14,011 nucleotides of DNA from Ruminococcus flavefaciens (GTDB lineage Bacteria; Bacillota; Clostridia; Oscillospirales; Ruminococcaceae). Position numbers and translations under genes: made by a program. Below the pieces are notes generated by a model that saw only the letters and a program-made list of their open reading frames with translations, did not search any database and was not told the DNA's origin. Of this stretch, positions 6,832 through 13,595 are shown one piece after another; position 1 is the stretch's first letter, and each line of letters starts with the position of its first letter. The stretch spans positions 1 through 14,011 of the forward strand of contig DFJW01000102.1 of NCBI GenBank assembly GCA_002373775.1, given 5' to 3'.

Positions 6832-8016
6832 TTATTCTATGAACTGGGGGATATCAGCGGTGATGATGCCATCAGGATCGGGAGTGCCGGCTGTTATGTC
6901 TGCCGGGATGCCGCCGTCACCTTCATAGGGCGGATAAGGCGTATCGCCTTCCTGCGGCTCATTGTTTTCAATAACAGGATCAGGATATTCCGGAGAGCTT
7001 TCTGTGAAGTTTCCGGATATCGCCACAAGATCATTTGCAGAACTTCCGCTGAATTCGATCACGGCTTTGTATTTGTCGTGGATAGTACCGACCTTGCTGT
7101 CTTCCTTGTCAGGTTCGAGGAGATAGGTGAGTTCCGTATCTGCAACGACTGCTATGGAATAGCGCGGCACTTCTTCTTCAGACCTGATCGAATAGATGGA
7201 TACGCTTGAGATATTCTCCAGCCGCTTTGTGATTATGCGCTTATCCTCGGGGAAAAGCGTAGTGAAGACCGGTCTGCCGCCTGTGCGGACAGCTGAGATA
7301 TAATCGCCGTTGCCTGTGTAAGCGAATTCCAGATAGTGTGCGACAGCTGAGGACATATCCTCAAGCATTGCGATATCGAGCTTCTGAAGCATGAGCTTGC
7401 TGAATATGTCCAGCTTGTAGCTGCATCCGAGGGCTTCACCGTTGATAGCGGCGCTGTCGAAGGAAAATCCGGAATCGGTGACAGTATAGGAATACGAACC
7501 GGTACTGCTGGTCATAGTCAGCGAATCGCCGCTGAGTGAACAGCTCGTCCATGATCTCGGGAAGCAGGGGACGAAGTTCTCGCTGTAAACAACGCATGTG
7601 CCGTCGAGATCGGAGTCAGCGATATAGAATACGAAATTACCGCTCTGGTGGCGTGTGATATTGCGGAATATGCAGGGGACAGCAACATTGCCGTCATAGT
7701 CCACACATCCCGTCAGCAGTTTTCCGCCGATGCGCTTTGAAGCCATGCACAGATCGCTGCCGGTGAAGCTGAGTTCCAGCCATTCAGCCGGGATTATGAT
7801 GTTGTCGTTTTGGTCAACGACACCGTAGAGTCCGCTGCTGTCCTCAAAAATACGGTTTCCGTTCCCGTCATCCGAGAGCCTGCGAACGATATCGGTCTGA
7901 GTATTTCCGCCGCCTGTTTTCTGTGAGGTGTCGGAATAGAACCTTGTTATCGCTATGGCAAGCAGTATGATAACGATGAAGAGCACGGACGCTACAAGTC
8001 TCATATGCTTATTCAA
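6832..8016 (-). CDS. Membrane-anchored WG-repeat-like protein of unknown function
   Basis: A 394-residue protein. Residues 6-24 form one hydrophobic helix after a short basic start, which would anchor it in the membrane with the rest outside. Residues 62-79 (GLYGVVDQNDNIIIPAEW) and 102-118 (CVDYDGNVAVPCIF) look like two WG/KWG-type repeats, which usually form beta-propeller blades or sheets. The middle part I do not recognise. The last 55 residues are rich in Pro, Asp and Glu and probably disordered. The start is a TTG, supported by GGAGG 10 bases upstream; the next ATG, at 8004, is too far from it. It follows the glycosyltransferase by 20 bases, so the two are likely one unit and may act together at the cell surface. 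The function is unknown. Confidence 0.75.
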   Translation of the reverse strand: MNKHMRLVASVLFIVIILLAIAITRFYSDTSQKTGGGNTQTDIVRRLSDDGNGNRIFEDSSGLYGVVDQNDNIIIPAEWLELSFTGSDLCMASKRIGGKLLTGCVDYDGNVAVPCIFRNITRHQSGNFVFYIADSDLDGTCVVYSENFVPCFPRSWTSCSLSGDSLTMTSSTGSYSYTVTDSGFSFDSAAINGEALGCSYKLDIFSKLMLQKLDIAMLEDMSSAVAHYLEFAYTGNGDYISAVRTGGRPVFTTLFPEDKRIITKRLENISSVSIYSIRSEEEVPRYSIAVVADTELTYLLEPDKEDSKVGTIHDKYKAVIEFSGSSANDLVAISGNFTESSPEYPDPVIENNEPQEGDTPYPPYEGDGGIPADITAGTPDPDGIITADIPQFIE

Positions 8017-8026
8017 CGGGACAGCA

Positions 8027-8031
8027 CCTCC
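8027..8031 (-). promoter_or_regulatory. Ribosome binding site supporting a TTG start
   Basis: GGAGG on the minus strand, 10 bases before the TTG at 8016 and 22 bases before the first ATG at 8004. The spacing favours TTG as the start of the WG-repeat-like gene. Confidence 0.7.
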
Positions 8032-8036
8032 GCGAT

Positions 8037-9032
8037 CTATTCATCTTTTTTCTGTTCAGCTTCCGCTCTTTCCTTTTTGCGTTCGAGGTAGCTTGTCTCA
8101 GTCTCGCTTGCGATATATATGGGACGATGCTTTGTCTCCATGTATGTCTTGGCGAGGTACTGACCGAGGATTCCGGTGCAGAAGAGCTGAAGACCGCTGA
8201 GAAGGAATATCACACAGATAGTAGTGGGATATCCGGCAACGTCCTCGCCGAAGGCTAAAGTTTTTATAACGGTCACTATCATAAGTATGAAAGCTATTAC
8301 GCAGCTTATGATTCCGAGAAGCGAAGCAATGGCAAGAGGTGCTGTAGAGAATGCCATGATGCCTTCGAGAGAGTATTTGAAGAGTCCCCAGAAGCTCCAT
8401 GATGTAGTTCCGGCAGGACGCTCGACGTTCTCATATTCGATATAGCGTGTGCGGAATCCCACCCAGCTGAAGATACCTTTTGAGAAACGGTTGTACTCGG
8501 TCATTTCAAGAATGGAATCGACCATCTGTCTTGTCATGAATCTGAAATCCTGAGCACCGTCAACTATCTCGGTCTGGGATATCTTGTTCATGATCTTATA
8601 GAACTTTCTTGCGAACCATGAGCGTATCTTGGATTCGCCCTTTCGGCTTACGCGGCGTGTGGTAGCGCAGTCGAATTCGCCGTCGCGCACATAGCTGTAC
8701 ATCTCGGGAAGGAATGACGGCGGATGCTGGAGGTCAGCGTCCATTACGACGACATAATCGCCCTTGGCATTGCTGAGACCTGCGAACATACCGGATTCTT
8801 TACCGAAATTGCGCGAGAATGAGATATATCTTACTCTCTTGTCCTTTTCCGCCAGTGAGCGAAGGATAGAGAGGGTATTATCTTTAGAACCGTCATTGAT
8901 GAAAAGGTATTCGAAGGTGAGCTCCGGATAAGTTTTTGCCATTTCACCGGTGACGCGTGTAATCTCGTCATAGAACATTGGGAGAACTTCCTGCTCATTA
9001 TAGCAGGGGACTACGACTGAAACGAGTTTCAC
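8037..9032 (-). CDS. GT2-family polyprenyl-phosphate glycosyltransferase (GtrB/DPM1-like)
   Basis: A 331-residue family 2 glycosyltransferase. Residues 1-225 are the GT-A domain: VSVVVPCYNEQE (4-15), FINDGSKDNT (44-53), SFSRNFGKE (71-79) and MDADLQHPP (97-105) with the metal-binding DAD at 98-100, then DGAQDFR (158-164). Two membrane helices follow (about 233-258 and 268-293), then a charged cytoplasmic tail. This layout matches GtrB, CsbB and YkoT, which load a sugar onto undecaprenyl phosphate on the inner membrane face for later transfer to a cell-surface polymer. The sugar cannot be told from sequence. It starts with GTG, with AAAAGGAGG 6 bases upstream. It is the first gene after the leftward promoter and heads the series leading into the pur genes. 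Confidence 0.93.
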   Translation of the reverse strand: MKLVSVVVPCYNEQEVLPMFYDEITRVTGEMAKTYPELTFEYLFINDGSKDNTLSILRSLAEKDKRVRYISFSRNFGKESGMFAGLSNAKGDYVVVMDADLQHPPSFLPEMYSYVRDGEFDCATTRRVSRKGESKIRSWFARKFYKIMNKISQTEIVDGAQDFRFMTRQMVDSILEMTEYNRFSKGIFSWVGFRTRYIEYENVERPAGTTSWSFWGLFKYSLEGIMAFSTAPLAIASLLGIISCVIAFILMIVTVIKTLAFGEDVAGYPTTICVIFLLSGLQLFCTGILGQYLAKTYMETKHRPIYIASETETSYLERKKERAEAEQKKDE

Positions 9033-9081
9033 AGAATTCCTCCTTTTGGAATATATACTTAGATGTCAGAGACGCAAGCAC

Positions 9082-9097
9082 ACAAGTATAAACTTGT
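9082..9097. promoter_or_regulatory. Palindrome in the leader of the glycosyltransferase transcript
   Basis: ACAAGT, ATAA, ACTTGT: a perfect 6-bp inverted repeat about 14-29 bases after the expected transcription start and 50 bases before the GTG start. It could be an operator or a small leader hairpin. Nothing identifies the binding factor. Confidence 0.45.
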
Positions 9098-9117
9098 CGT
9101 CTACCAATACACTATTA

Positions 9118-9146
9118 ATCATACCACAAAATTTGCCACATATCAA
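9118..9146 (-). promoter_or_regulatory. Leftward promoter for glycosyltransferase and pur series
   Basis: On the minus strand TTGATA (9146-9141) and TATGAT (9123-9118) are 17 bases apart, with a TG one base before the -10 hexamer (extended -10). The expected start of transcription is near 9111, leaving a leader of about 78 bases. It is the only convincing promoter I see for the leftward genes, though a weaker one upstream of purE cannot be excluded. Confidence 0.8.
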
Positions 9147-9260
9147 GAGCAAAATCACTGTTTTCAGAAATTTTTACGCTTATGTAAAATATTACTGAAC
9201 AAAAAACAGCTTCTATGAATAAAATCACAGCCCGGCAACGCAAAACGGCATATAAAAAGC

Positions 9261-9304
9261 ATATAAGCGGCAGCGAAGAACATATACCGGTCTGCCGCTG
9301 ATAT
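9261..9304. repeat. Inverted repeat in the divergent intergenic region
   Basis: AGCGGCAG (9266-9273) pairs exactly with CTGCCGCT (9292-9299). After one mismatch the outer ATAT/ATAT bases also pair, giving a stem of 8+4 bp and an 18-base loop. It lies upstream of both promoters, so it may not be transcribed. No T-run follows. It could be a protein-binding site or a remnant of a terminator. Confidence 0.5.
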
Positions 9305-9330
9305 ATCATTTAACATTTCGCACCGGACAG

Positions 9331-9343
9331 GACTTTCAAAGTC
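9331..9343. promoter_or_regulatory. Candidate operator upstream of the fusion-gene promoter
   Basis: GACTTTCAAAGTC is a perfect 13-bp palindrome with a single central base. It ends 11 bases before the -35 hexamer of the rightward promoter. Because the gene it precedes encodes an XRE-type DNA-binding domain, autoregulation through this site is a reasonable guess, but there is no direct evidence. Confidence 0.45.
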
Positions 9344-9354
9344 AGTTTTGTTTA

Positions 9355-9383
9355 TTGACAAATCCGCCTGTAAGTGGTATAAT
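9355..9383 (+). promoter_or_regulatory. Perfect-consensus promoter of the regulator-synthetase fusion
   Basis: TTGACA (9355-9360) and TATAAT (9378-9383) with a 17-base spacer and an extended -10 TG (9375-9376). All twelve hexamer bases match the sigma-70/sigma-A consensus. Transcription should start near 9390, about 67 bases before the ATG. Such a strong core promoter makes sense if it is held down by a repressor. Confidence 0.88.
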
Positions 9384-9456
9384 ATTTGGTACGCTATGTG
9401 AGCACGGATACAGTATTTTCGTTGCTTGACTATCTGAAGAAAGGAGCAGGCTTTTA

Positions 9457-11763
9457 ATGAGCAATCTGATGAATCCCGAGTTTAAAATAAGAGAGGTCGC
9501 TGAGCGAATTAGAGCCACGCGCGAATCAGTTGGCCTGACTCCGGAGGAAATGGCTGAGAAGATCGGCGTTTCCGTATTTGAATACAACGCCTATGAAGGC
9601 GGCGCAAAGGATTTCAGTTTTTCTTTTATCTATAAATTTGCAAATGCCAGCGGAGTTGAGATCGCTGACCTCATGGAGGGCGAATCACCGCGTATCAACA
9701 GCTTTGATATCACAAGAAAAGGCGAGGGGCTTCCTATCGCAAGAAGAAAAGGTCTGAGCTATCTCCGCCTTGCTCCTAAGTTCAGGAACAAGCTGGCAGA
9801 GCCTTTCCTTGTAACCATTCCCTATGTTGACGAGGAATACCGTGTCCCTCATCCCCATACTCACGAAGGACAGGAGATGGATATCGTTATCAGCGGTCAG
9901 CTCAAAGTACAGGTGGGGGACAACATCGAGATACTCAATGAGGGCGATTCTATCTACTACGACAGCTCCGAACCTCACGATGAATGGGCAGTCGGCGGCA
10001 AGGAATGCAAATTCTATGCGGTAGTCTGCGGCGTAAACCAGCCTCAGCACGCCATCTCTCATCTTGATCCCGTTATCCTTCCGGGTGTGACCAATTTTGA
10101 TCTTGCCCACATCGAAGATCCTGTGGCAGACAAGTTCGTGACATGCGAGACCGATAAGGACGGTGCTCTCAAAGGCATCAGCTTCAAGAATACTGATACT
10201 TTCAATTTCGGATTCGACATCGTGGACGGACTTGCGGCTAAATGTCCCGAAAAGACTGCTCTCATCTACGTCAGCAATGATTTTGAGGAAAAGCGTTTCA
10301 CGTTCGCTGATATAAAGAAATACTCAAACATGACTGCCAATTATTTCCTGTCCAAGGGAATAAAGAAGGGCGATAAGGTAATGCTCGTACTGAAGAGACA
10401 TTATCAGTTCTGGTTCTCGATAATCGCACTCCACAAGATAGGCGCTATCGTTATACCTGCAACAAATCAGCTCGTTCAGCATGATTTTACATACCGCTTC
10501 AAGGCTGCCGATGTTAAGGCTATCGTCTGTACAGGTGACGGCGATGTTGCTCATCAGGTCGATCTCGCTGTTGAGGAATCCGGCATGGATATTATCAGAA
10601 TGATCGTAAACGGACAGCGTGAGGGCTGGGCTGACTTCAATTCGGAAATGCCGGCGTTCAGCGACGTTTTCGAGCGTCCTTCCGATCCGGAAAAGCTCTC
10701 CTGCGGCAATGAACCGAATCTAATGTTCTTCACATCAGGTACTACAGGCTACCCGAAGATAGCTACACACAGTCATCTTTATGCCCTCGGCCATTTTATC
10801 ACAGCCCGCTACTGGCATAATGTTGATCCCAACGGCATCCACTTCACCATATCTGACACCGGCTGGGGAAAGGCGCTCTGGGGCAAGCTCTACGGTCAGT
10901 GGCTCAGCGAGACATGTGTGTTCGTATATGACTTTGACCGCTTTGATGCACATAAGATACTTCCCATGTTCAAGAAGTACAACATCACAACATTCTGTGC
11001 TCCTCCGACAATGTACCGTTTCTTTATAAAGGAAGACCTTTCCAAATATGATCTCAGCTCAATAAAGTACGCGACTGTTGCCGGCGAAGCTCTTAACCCC
11101 GAGGTGTACAACCAGTTTCTCAAAGCCACCGGCGTAAAGCTCATGGAGGGCTTCGGTCAGACCGAGACAACGCTCTCGATCGGAAATTTTGTCGGCATGA
11201 CATGCCGTCCCGGTTCAATGGGCAAGCCCAGTGTGCTCTATGATGTGGATATCGTTGATCCTGACGGCAATCCTGTAAAGACAGGTGAGACAGGCGAGAT
11301 AGTTATCCGTACTGATAAAGGTGCTCCCTGCGGACTTTTCCTTGGCTACTACAATGACAAGGAAAAGACAGACGACGTATGGCATGACGGATTCTATCAC
11401 ACAGGTGATACCGCATGGAAGGATGAGGACGGCTATTTCTGGTATGTCGGACGTGTTGACGACGTTATCAAATCCTCAGGTTACCGCATCGGACCTTTCG
11501 AGATCGAAAGCGTTATCATGGAACTTCCGTATGTTCTGGAATGCGGCGTAAGTGCGGCACCTGATCCGGTAAGAGGTCAGGTGGTAAAGGCTTCTATCGT
11601 TCTCACGAAGGGCACAGTCGGAACTGACGAACTCAAGAAGGAGATACAGGATTACGTCAAGAAGCATACTGCTCCGTATAAGTATCCCCGTATCGTGGAA
11701 TTCCGCGACGAACTCCCGAAAACTATCAGCGGCAAGATAAGACGTGTCGCTCTGAAGGGGTAA
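9457..11763 (+). CDS. XRE regulator-cupin-acyl-CoA synthetase fusion protein
   Basis: A 768-residue protein with three parts. Residues 11-73 are an XRE/Cro-type helix-turn-helix (LTPEEMAEKIGVS recognition region, 27-39). Residues 115-192 are a cupin with complete motif 1 (H134, H136, E140, G147) and H174 of motif 2, so it should bind a metal. Residues 245-768 are a complete AMP-forming acyl-CoA synthetase: FFTSGTTGYPK (424-434), EGFGQTETT (564-572), YHTGD (647-651), GRVDD (665-669), and PKTISGKIRR (754-763) with the adenylation lysine K760. Its pattern is nearest medium-chain/acetyl-type synthetases; the acid is unknown. It could activate a carboxylate and also sense the acid or product to control transcription. 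AAAGGAG lies 10 bases before the ATG. It is monocistronic, with its own promoter and terminator. The reading frame is continuous, so the fusion is real unless the sequence has an error. Confidence 0.92.
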   Translation: MSNLMNPEFKIREVAERIRATRESVGLTPEEMAEKIGVSVFEYNAYEGGAKDFSFSFIYKFANASGVEIADLMEGESPRINSFDITRKGEGLPIARRKGLSYLRLAPKFRNKLAEPFLVTIPYVDEEYRVPHPHTHEGQEMDIVISGQLKVQVGDNIEILNEGDSIYYDSSEPHDEWAVGGKECKFYAVVCGVNQPQHAISHLDPVILPGVTNFDLAHIEDPVADKFVTCETDKDGALKGISFKNTDTFNFGFDIVDGLAAKCPEKTALIYVSNDFEEKRFTFADIKKYSNMTANYFLSKGIKKGDKVMLVLKRHYQFWFSIIALHKIGAIVIPATNQLVQHDFTYRFKAADVKAIVCTGDGDVAHQVDLAVEESGMDIIRMIVNGQREGWADFNSEMPAFSDVFERPSDPEKLSCGNEPNLMFFTSGTTGYPKIATHSHLYALGHFITARYWHNVDPNGIHFTISDTGWGKALWGKLYGQWLSETCVFVYDFDRFDAHKILPMFKKYNITTFCAPPTMYRFFIKEDLSKYDLSSIKYATVAGEALNPEVYNQFLKATGVKLMEGFGQTETTLSIGNFVGMTCRPGSMGKPSVLYDVDIVDPDGNPVKTGETGEIVIRTDKGAPCGLFLGYYNDKEKTDDVWHDGFYHTGDTAWKDEDGYFWYVGRVDDVIKSSGYRIGPFEIESVIMELPYVLECGVSAAPDPVRGQVVKASIVLTKGTVGTDELKKEIQDYVKKHTAPYKYPRIVEFRDELPKTISGKIRRVALKG

Positions 11764-11805
11764 AAACTGCCGGTGTTTTATGACGGGTACCCTATATAGT
11801 AGTTT

Positions 11806-11847
11806 TGCCCCGAAGCGTTTCAAAGCGGTTCGGGGCATTGTTTGTAT
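11806..11847 (+). terminator. Intrinsic terminator after the fusion gene
   Basis: TGCCCCGAA (11806-11814) pairs with TTCGGGGCA (11829-11837); after a G-G mismatch two more pairs lead to a loop. The tail is TTGTTTGT, T-rich though broken. It lies 43 bases after the stop and ends the fusion-gene transcript before the next promoter. Confidence 0.82.
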
Positions 11848-11984
11848 TGGGGTACTCGGAGCTTCGCTGCACTGTCAATTTAAATGCCGTAATACTTCTG
11901 ACTGCAAATCGGAAATAATATGGCACAAAACGTCTGTATCAGTATCCCCGGTCAATAACACCGCTATTTTAATGTCCGAAACAC

Positions 11985-12013
11985 TTGACTAAACCGCGGA
12001 AATGTGGTATAAT
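11985..12013 (+). promoter_or_regulatory. Promoter of the AGCS symporter gene
   Basis: TTGACT (11985-11990), a 17-base spacer and TATAAT (12008-12013), with an extended -10 TG (12005-12006). The -10 neighbourhood GTGGTATAAT is the same as at the fusion-gene promoter. Transcription should begin near 12020, about 33 bases before the ATG. The 11848-11984 stretch before it shows nothing I recognise. Confidence 0.85.
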
Positions 12014-12052
12014 CTCAAAAGTATGACATATTTTTAACAAAGGAGACGAGTA

Positions 12053-13477
12053 ATGAGCAGCTTTGAGACGATGATCAATAAAATAGACGAATATGTGTGG
12101 GGGTTGCCGCTGATATTCCTGATATTAGCCTGCGGACTGATACTGACCATAAGGCTGGGGCTGCTTCAGGTCTGTCATCTTGGCAAGGCACTGAAGTATA
12201 TGTTGAAGAACGAAGAGGGCGGAAGCGGCGAAGTATCCAGCTTTGCCGCTCTGTGTACGGCACTTTCTGCAACTGTTGGAACAGGCAATATCGTCGGAGT
12301 TGCCACAGCTCTTGCTGCCGGAGGTGCAGGAGCACTGTTCTGGATGGAAGTTGCTGCGTTCCTGGGAATGGCAACCAAATATGCCGAAGGACTTCTTGCG
12401 GTCAAGTATCGTACTTCTGATAAGGACGGCACCGTACTTGGCGGACCTTTCTACTACATAGAACGCGGAATGGGCAAAAAGTGGAAATGGCTCGCAAAGA
12501 TGTTCGCAGTGTTCGGACTGCTTGCCGGACTTATGGGCATAGGAACTATAACCCAGATAAACGGCATAACAACAGCTGCAAATGATTTCTTTGATCCGGA
12601 CAGGTCGGCGTCCGTGAGTCTGCCTTTCGGTGATTACACTGTGACCACTATCGTTGCCGGCCTCATCATAACCGTGCTGGCAGGGCTGATAATCATCGGC
12701 GGTATCCAGCGTATTGCCAGCGTTTCGCAGGTCGTAGTGCCGGCTATGATAATCATGTATGTGCTCAGCTGTGTCACGATAATCATCTGCAATATAAGCG
12801 AGGTACCGGGTGCTTTTGCTGAAATAATAAAAGGGGCATTTGGTCTGCGTCCAATTGCAGGAGGTGCAGTCGGCTGGGCAGTGATGTCTCTTTCCATGCG
12901 CAATGGTGTAGCGCGAGGAATATTCTCGAATGAAGCAGGACTTGGTTCAGCTCCTATTGCGGCAGCAGCTGCAAAGACCAATGAGCCTGTGCGTCAGGGA
13001 CTTGTTACGATGACCGGTACATTCATCGACACGATAATCGTCTGCACAATGACCGGACTTTCCATAATAATTGCCGGCAGTCATGAAAAGGAAGGCTTGC
13101 AGGGCGTTTCCATAACCAACGATGCGTTCGCCTATGGACTTCCTTTTCCGGAGAAGGTGTCAGCATTCATACTCATGGTGTGCCTTGCGGTATTTGCCTT
13201 CACGACCATACTCGGCTGGAATTATTATTCCGAGCGCTGTCTTTCATATCTTGCCGGAAAGAATGCAAAGCTGGCAGGAGTTTACCACGTCGTATATGTA
13301 GCAGCGGTATTTGTAGGACCTTATCTCACAGTTGAAGCAGTCTGGACGCTTGCAGATATTTTCAACGGACTTATGGCGATACCGAACGTCATTGCACTTA
13401 TAGCGCTTTCGGGAGTTGTTGCCGCCGAGACAAAGTCCTATGTCAAACGCCTGAAAAACGGCGAAGTCAGGGAGTAA
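12053..13477 (+). CDS. AGCS-family sodium:alanine/glycine symporter
   Basis: A 474-residue inner-membrane transporter with about eleven hydrophobic segments. It imports alanine or glycine with sodium. Family marks: SSFAALCTALSATVGTGNIV (62-81) with the substrate-binding GTGNI, GGPFYYIERGM (130-140), WAVMSLSMRNGVARGIFSNE followed by AGLGSAPIAAAAAKT, and GWNYYSERC near the end. The length is usual (440-490). AAAGGAG lies 7 bases before the ATG. Its own promoter and terminator make it a single-gene unit. The exact amino acid (alanine, glycine, or glutamine as for AlsT/GlnT members) cannot be read from sequence. It faces an asparagine synthetase gene, so this end of the window has an amino acid nitrogen theme, though the two are not co-transcribed. 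Confidence 0.95.
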   Translation: MSSFETMINKIDEYVWGLPLIFLILACGLILTIRLGLLQVCHLGKALKYMLKNEEGGSGEVSSFAALCTALSATVGTGNIVGVATALAAGGAGALFWMEVAAFLGMATKYAEGLLAVKYRTSDKDGTVLGGPFYYIERGMGKKWKWLAKMFAVFGLLAGLMGIGTITQINGITTAANDFFDPDRSASVSLPFGDYTVTTIVAGLIITVLAGLIIIGGIQRIASVSQVVVPAMIIMYVLSCVTIIICNISEVPGAFAEIIKGAFGLRPIAGGAVGWAVMSLSMRNGVARGIFSNEAGLGSAPIAAAAAKTNEPVRQGLVTMTGTFIDTIIVCTMTGLSIIIAGSHEKEGLQGVSITNDAFAYGLPFPEKVSAFILMVCLAVFAFTTILGWNYYSERCLSYLAGKNAKLAGVYHVVYVAAVFVGPYLTVEAVWTLADIFNGLMAIPNVIALIALSGVVAAETKSYVKRLKNGEVRE

Positions 13478-13507
13478 CGATGTATTTCCTGACGATAAAA
13501 ACGATGA

Positions 13508-13549
13508 GCCATAGTATCTCTGACACCGGAGATACTATGGCGTTTTTTT
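13508..13549 (+). terminator. Strong terminator between convergent symporter and asnB
   Basis: GCCATAGTATCTC (13508-13520) and GAGATACTATGGC (13529-13541) form a perfect 13-bp stem with an 8-base loop, followed by G and seven Ts on the plus strand. On the minus strand the same stem is followed after six bases by TTTTT, so it probably also ends the asnB transcript arriving from the right. Confidence 0.93.
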
Positions 13550-13595
13550 ATGCTTCTCAGCACCGGAAACGATGAAAAAGCTGTGTTCTGTCCGC

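Larger units (their letters stand above)
9033..9456. other. Divergent intergenic region
   Basis: This 424-base, AT-rich gap between the leftward glycosyltransferase and the rightward fusion gene is the only gene-free stretch above 300 bases. From left to right it holds the leftward leader with its palindrome, the leftward promoter, about 120 bases of AT-rich sequence with no feature I recognise, an inverted repeat (9261-9304), a 13-bp palindrome (9331-9343), the rightward promoter, and a leader of about 65 bases. Short open frames here overlap the promoters and have no good ribosome sites. Confidence 0.8.

Noticed and set aside
9115..9361. Two short overlapping minus-strand open frames in the divergent intergenic region
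   Set aside because: They overlap the leftward promoter and the candidate operator, lack good ribosome sites and have AT-driven composition.
11780..11992. 70-residue plus-strand open frame between the fusion gene and the symporter
   Set aside because: It runs through the terminator stem and up to the symporter promoter, with no ribosome site.
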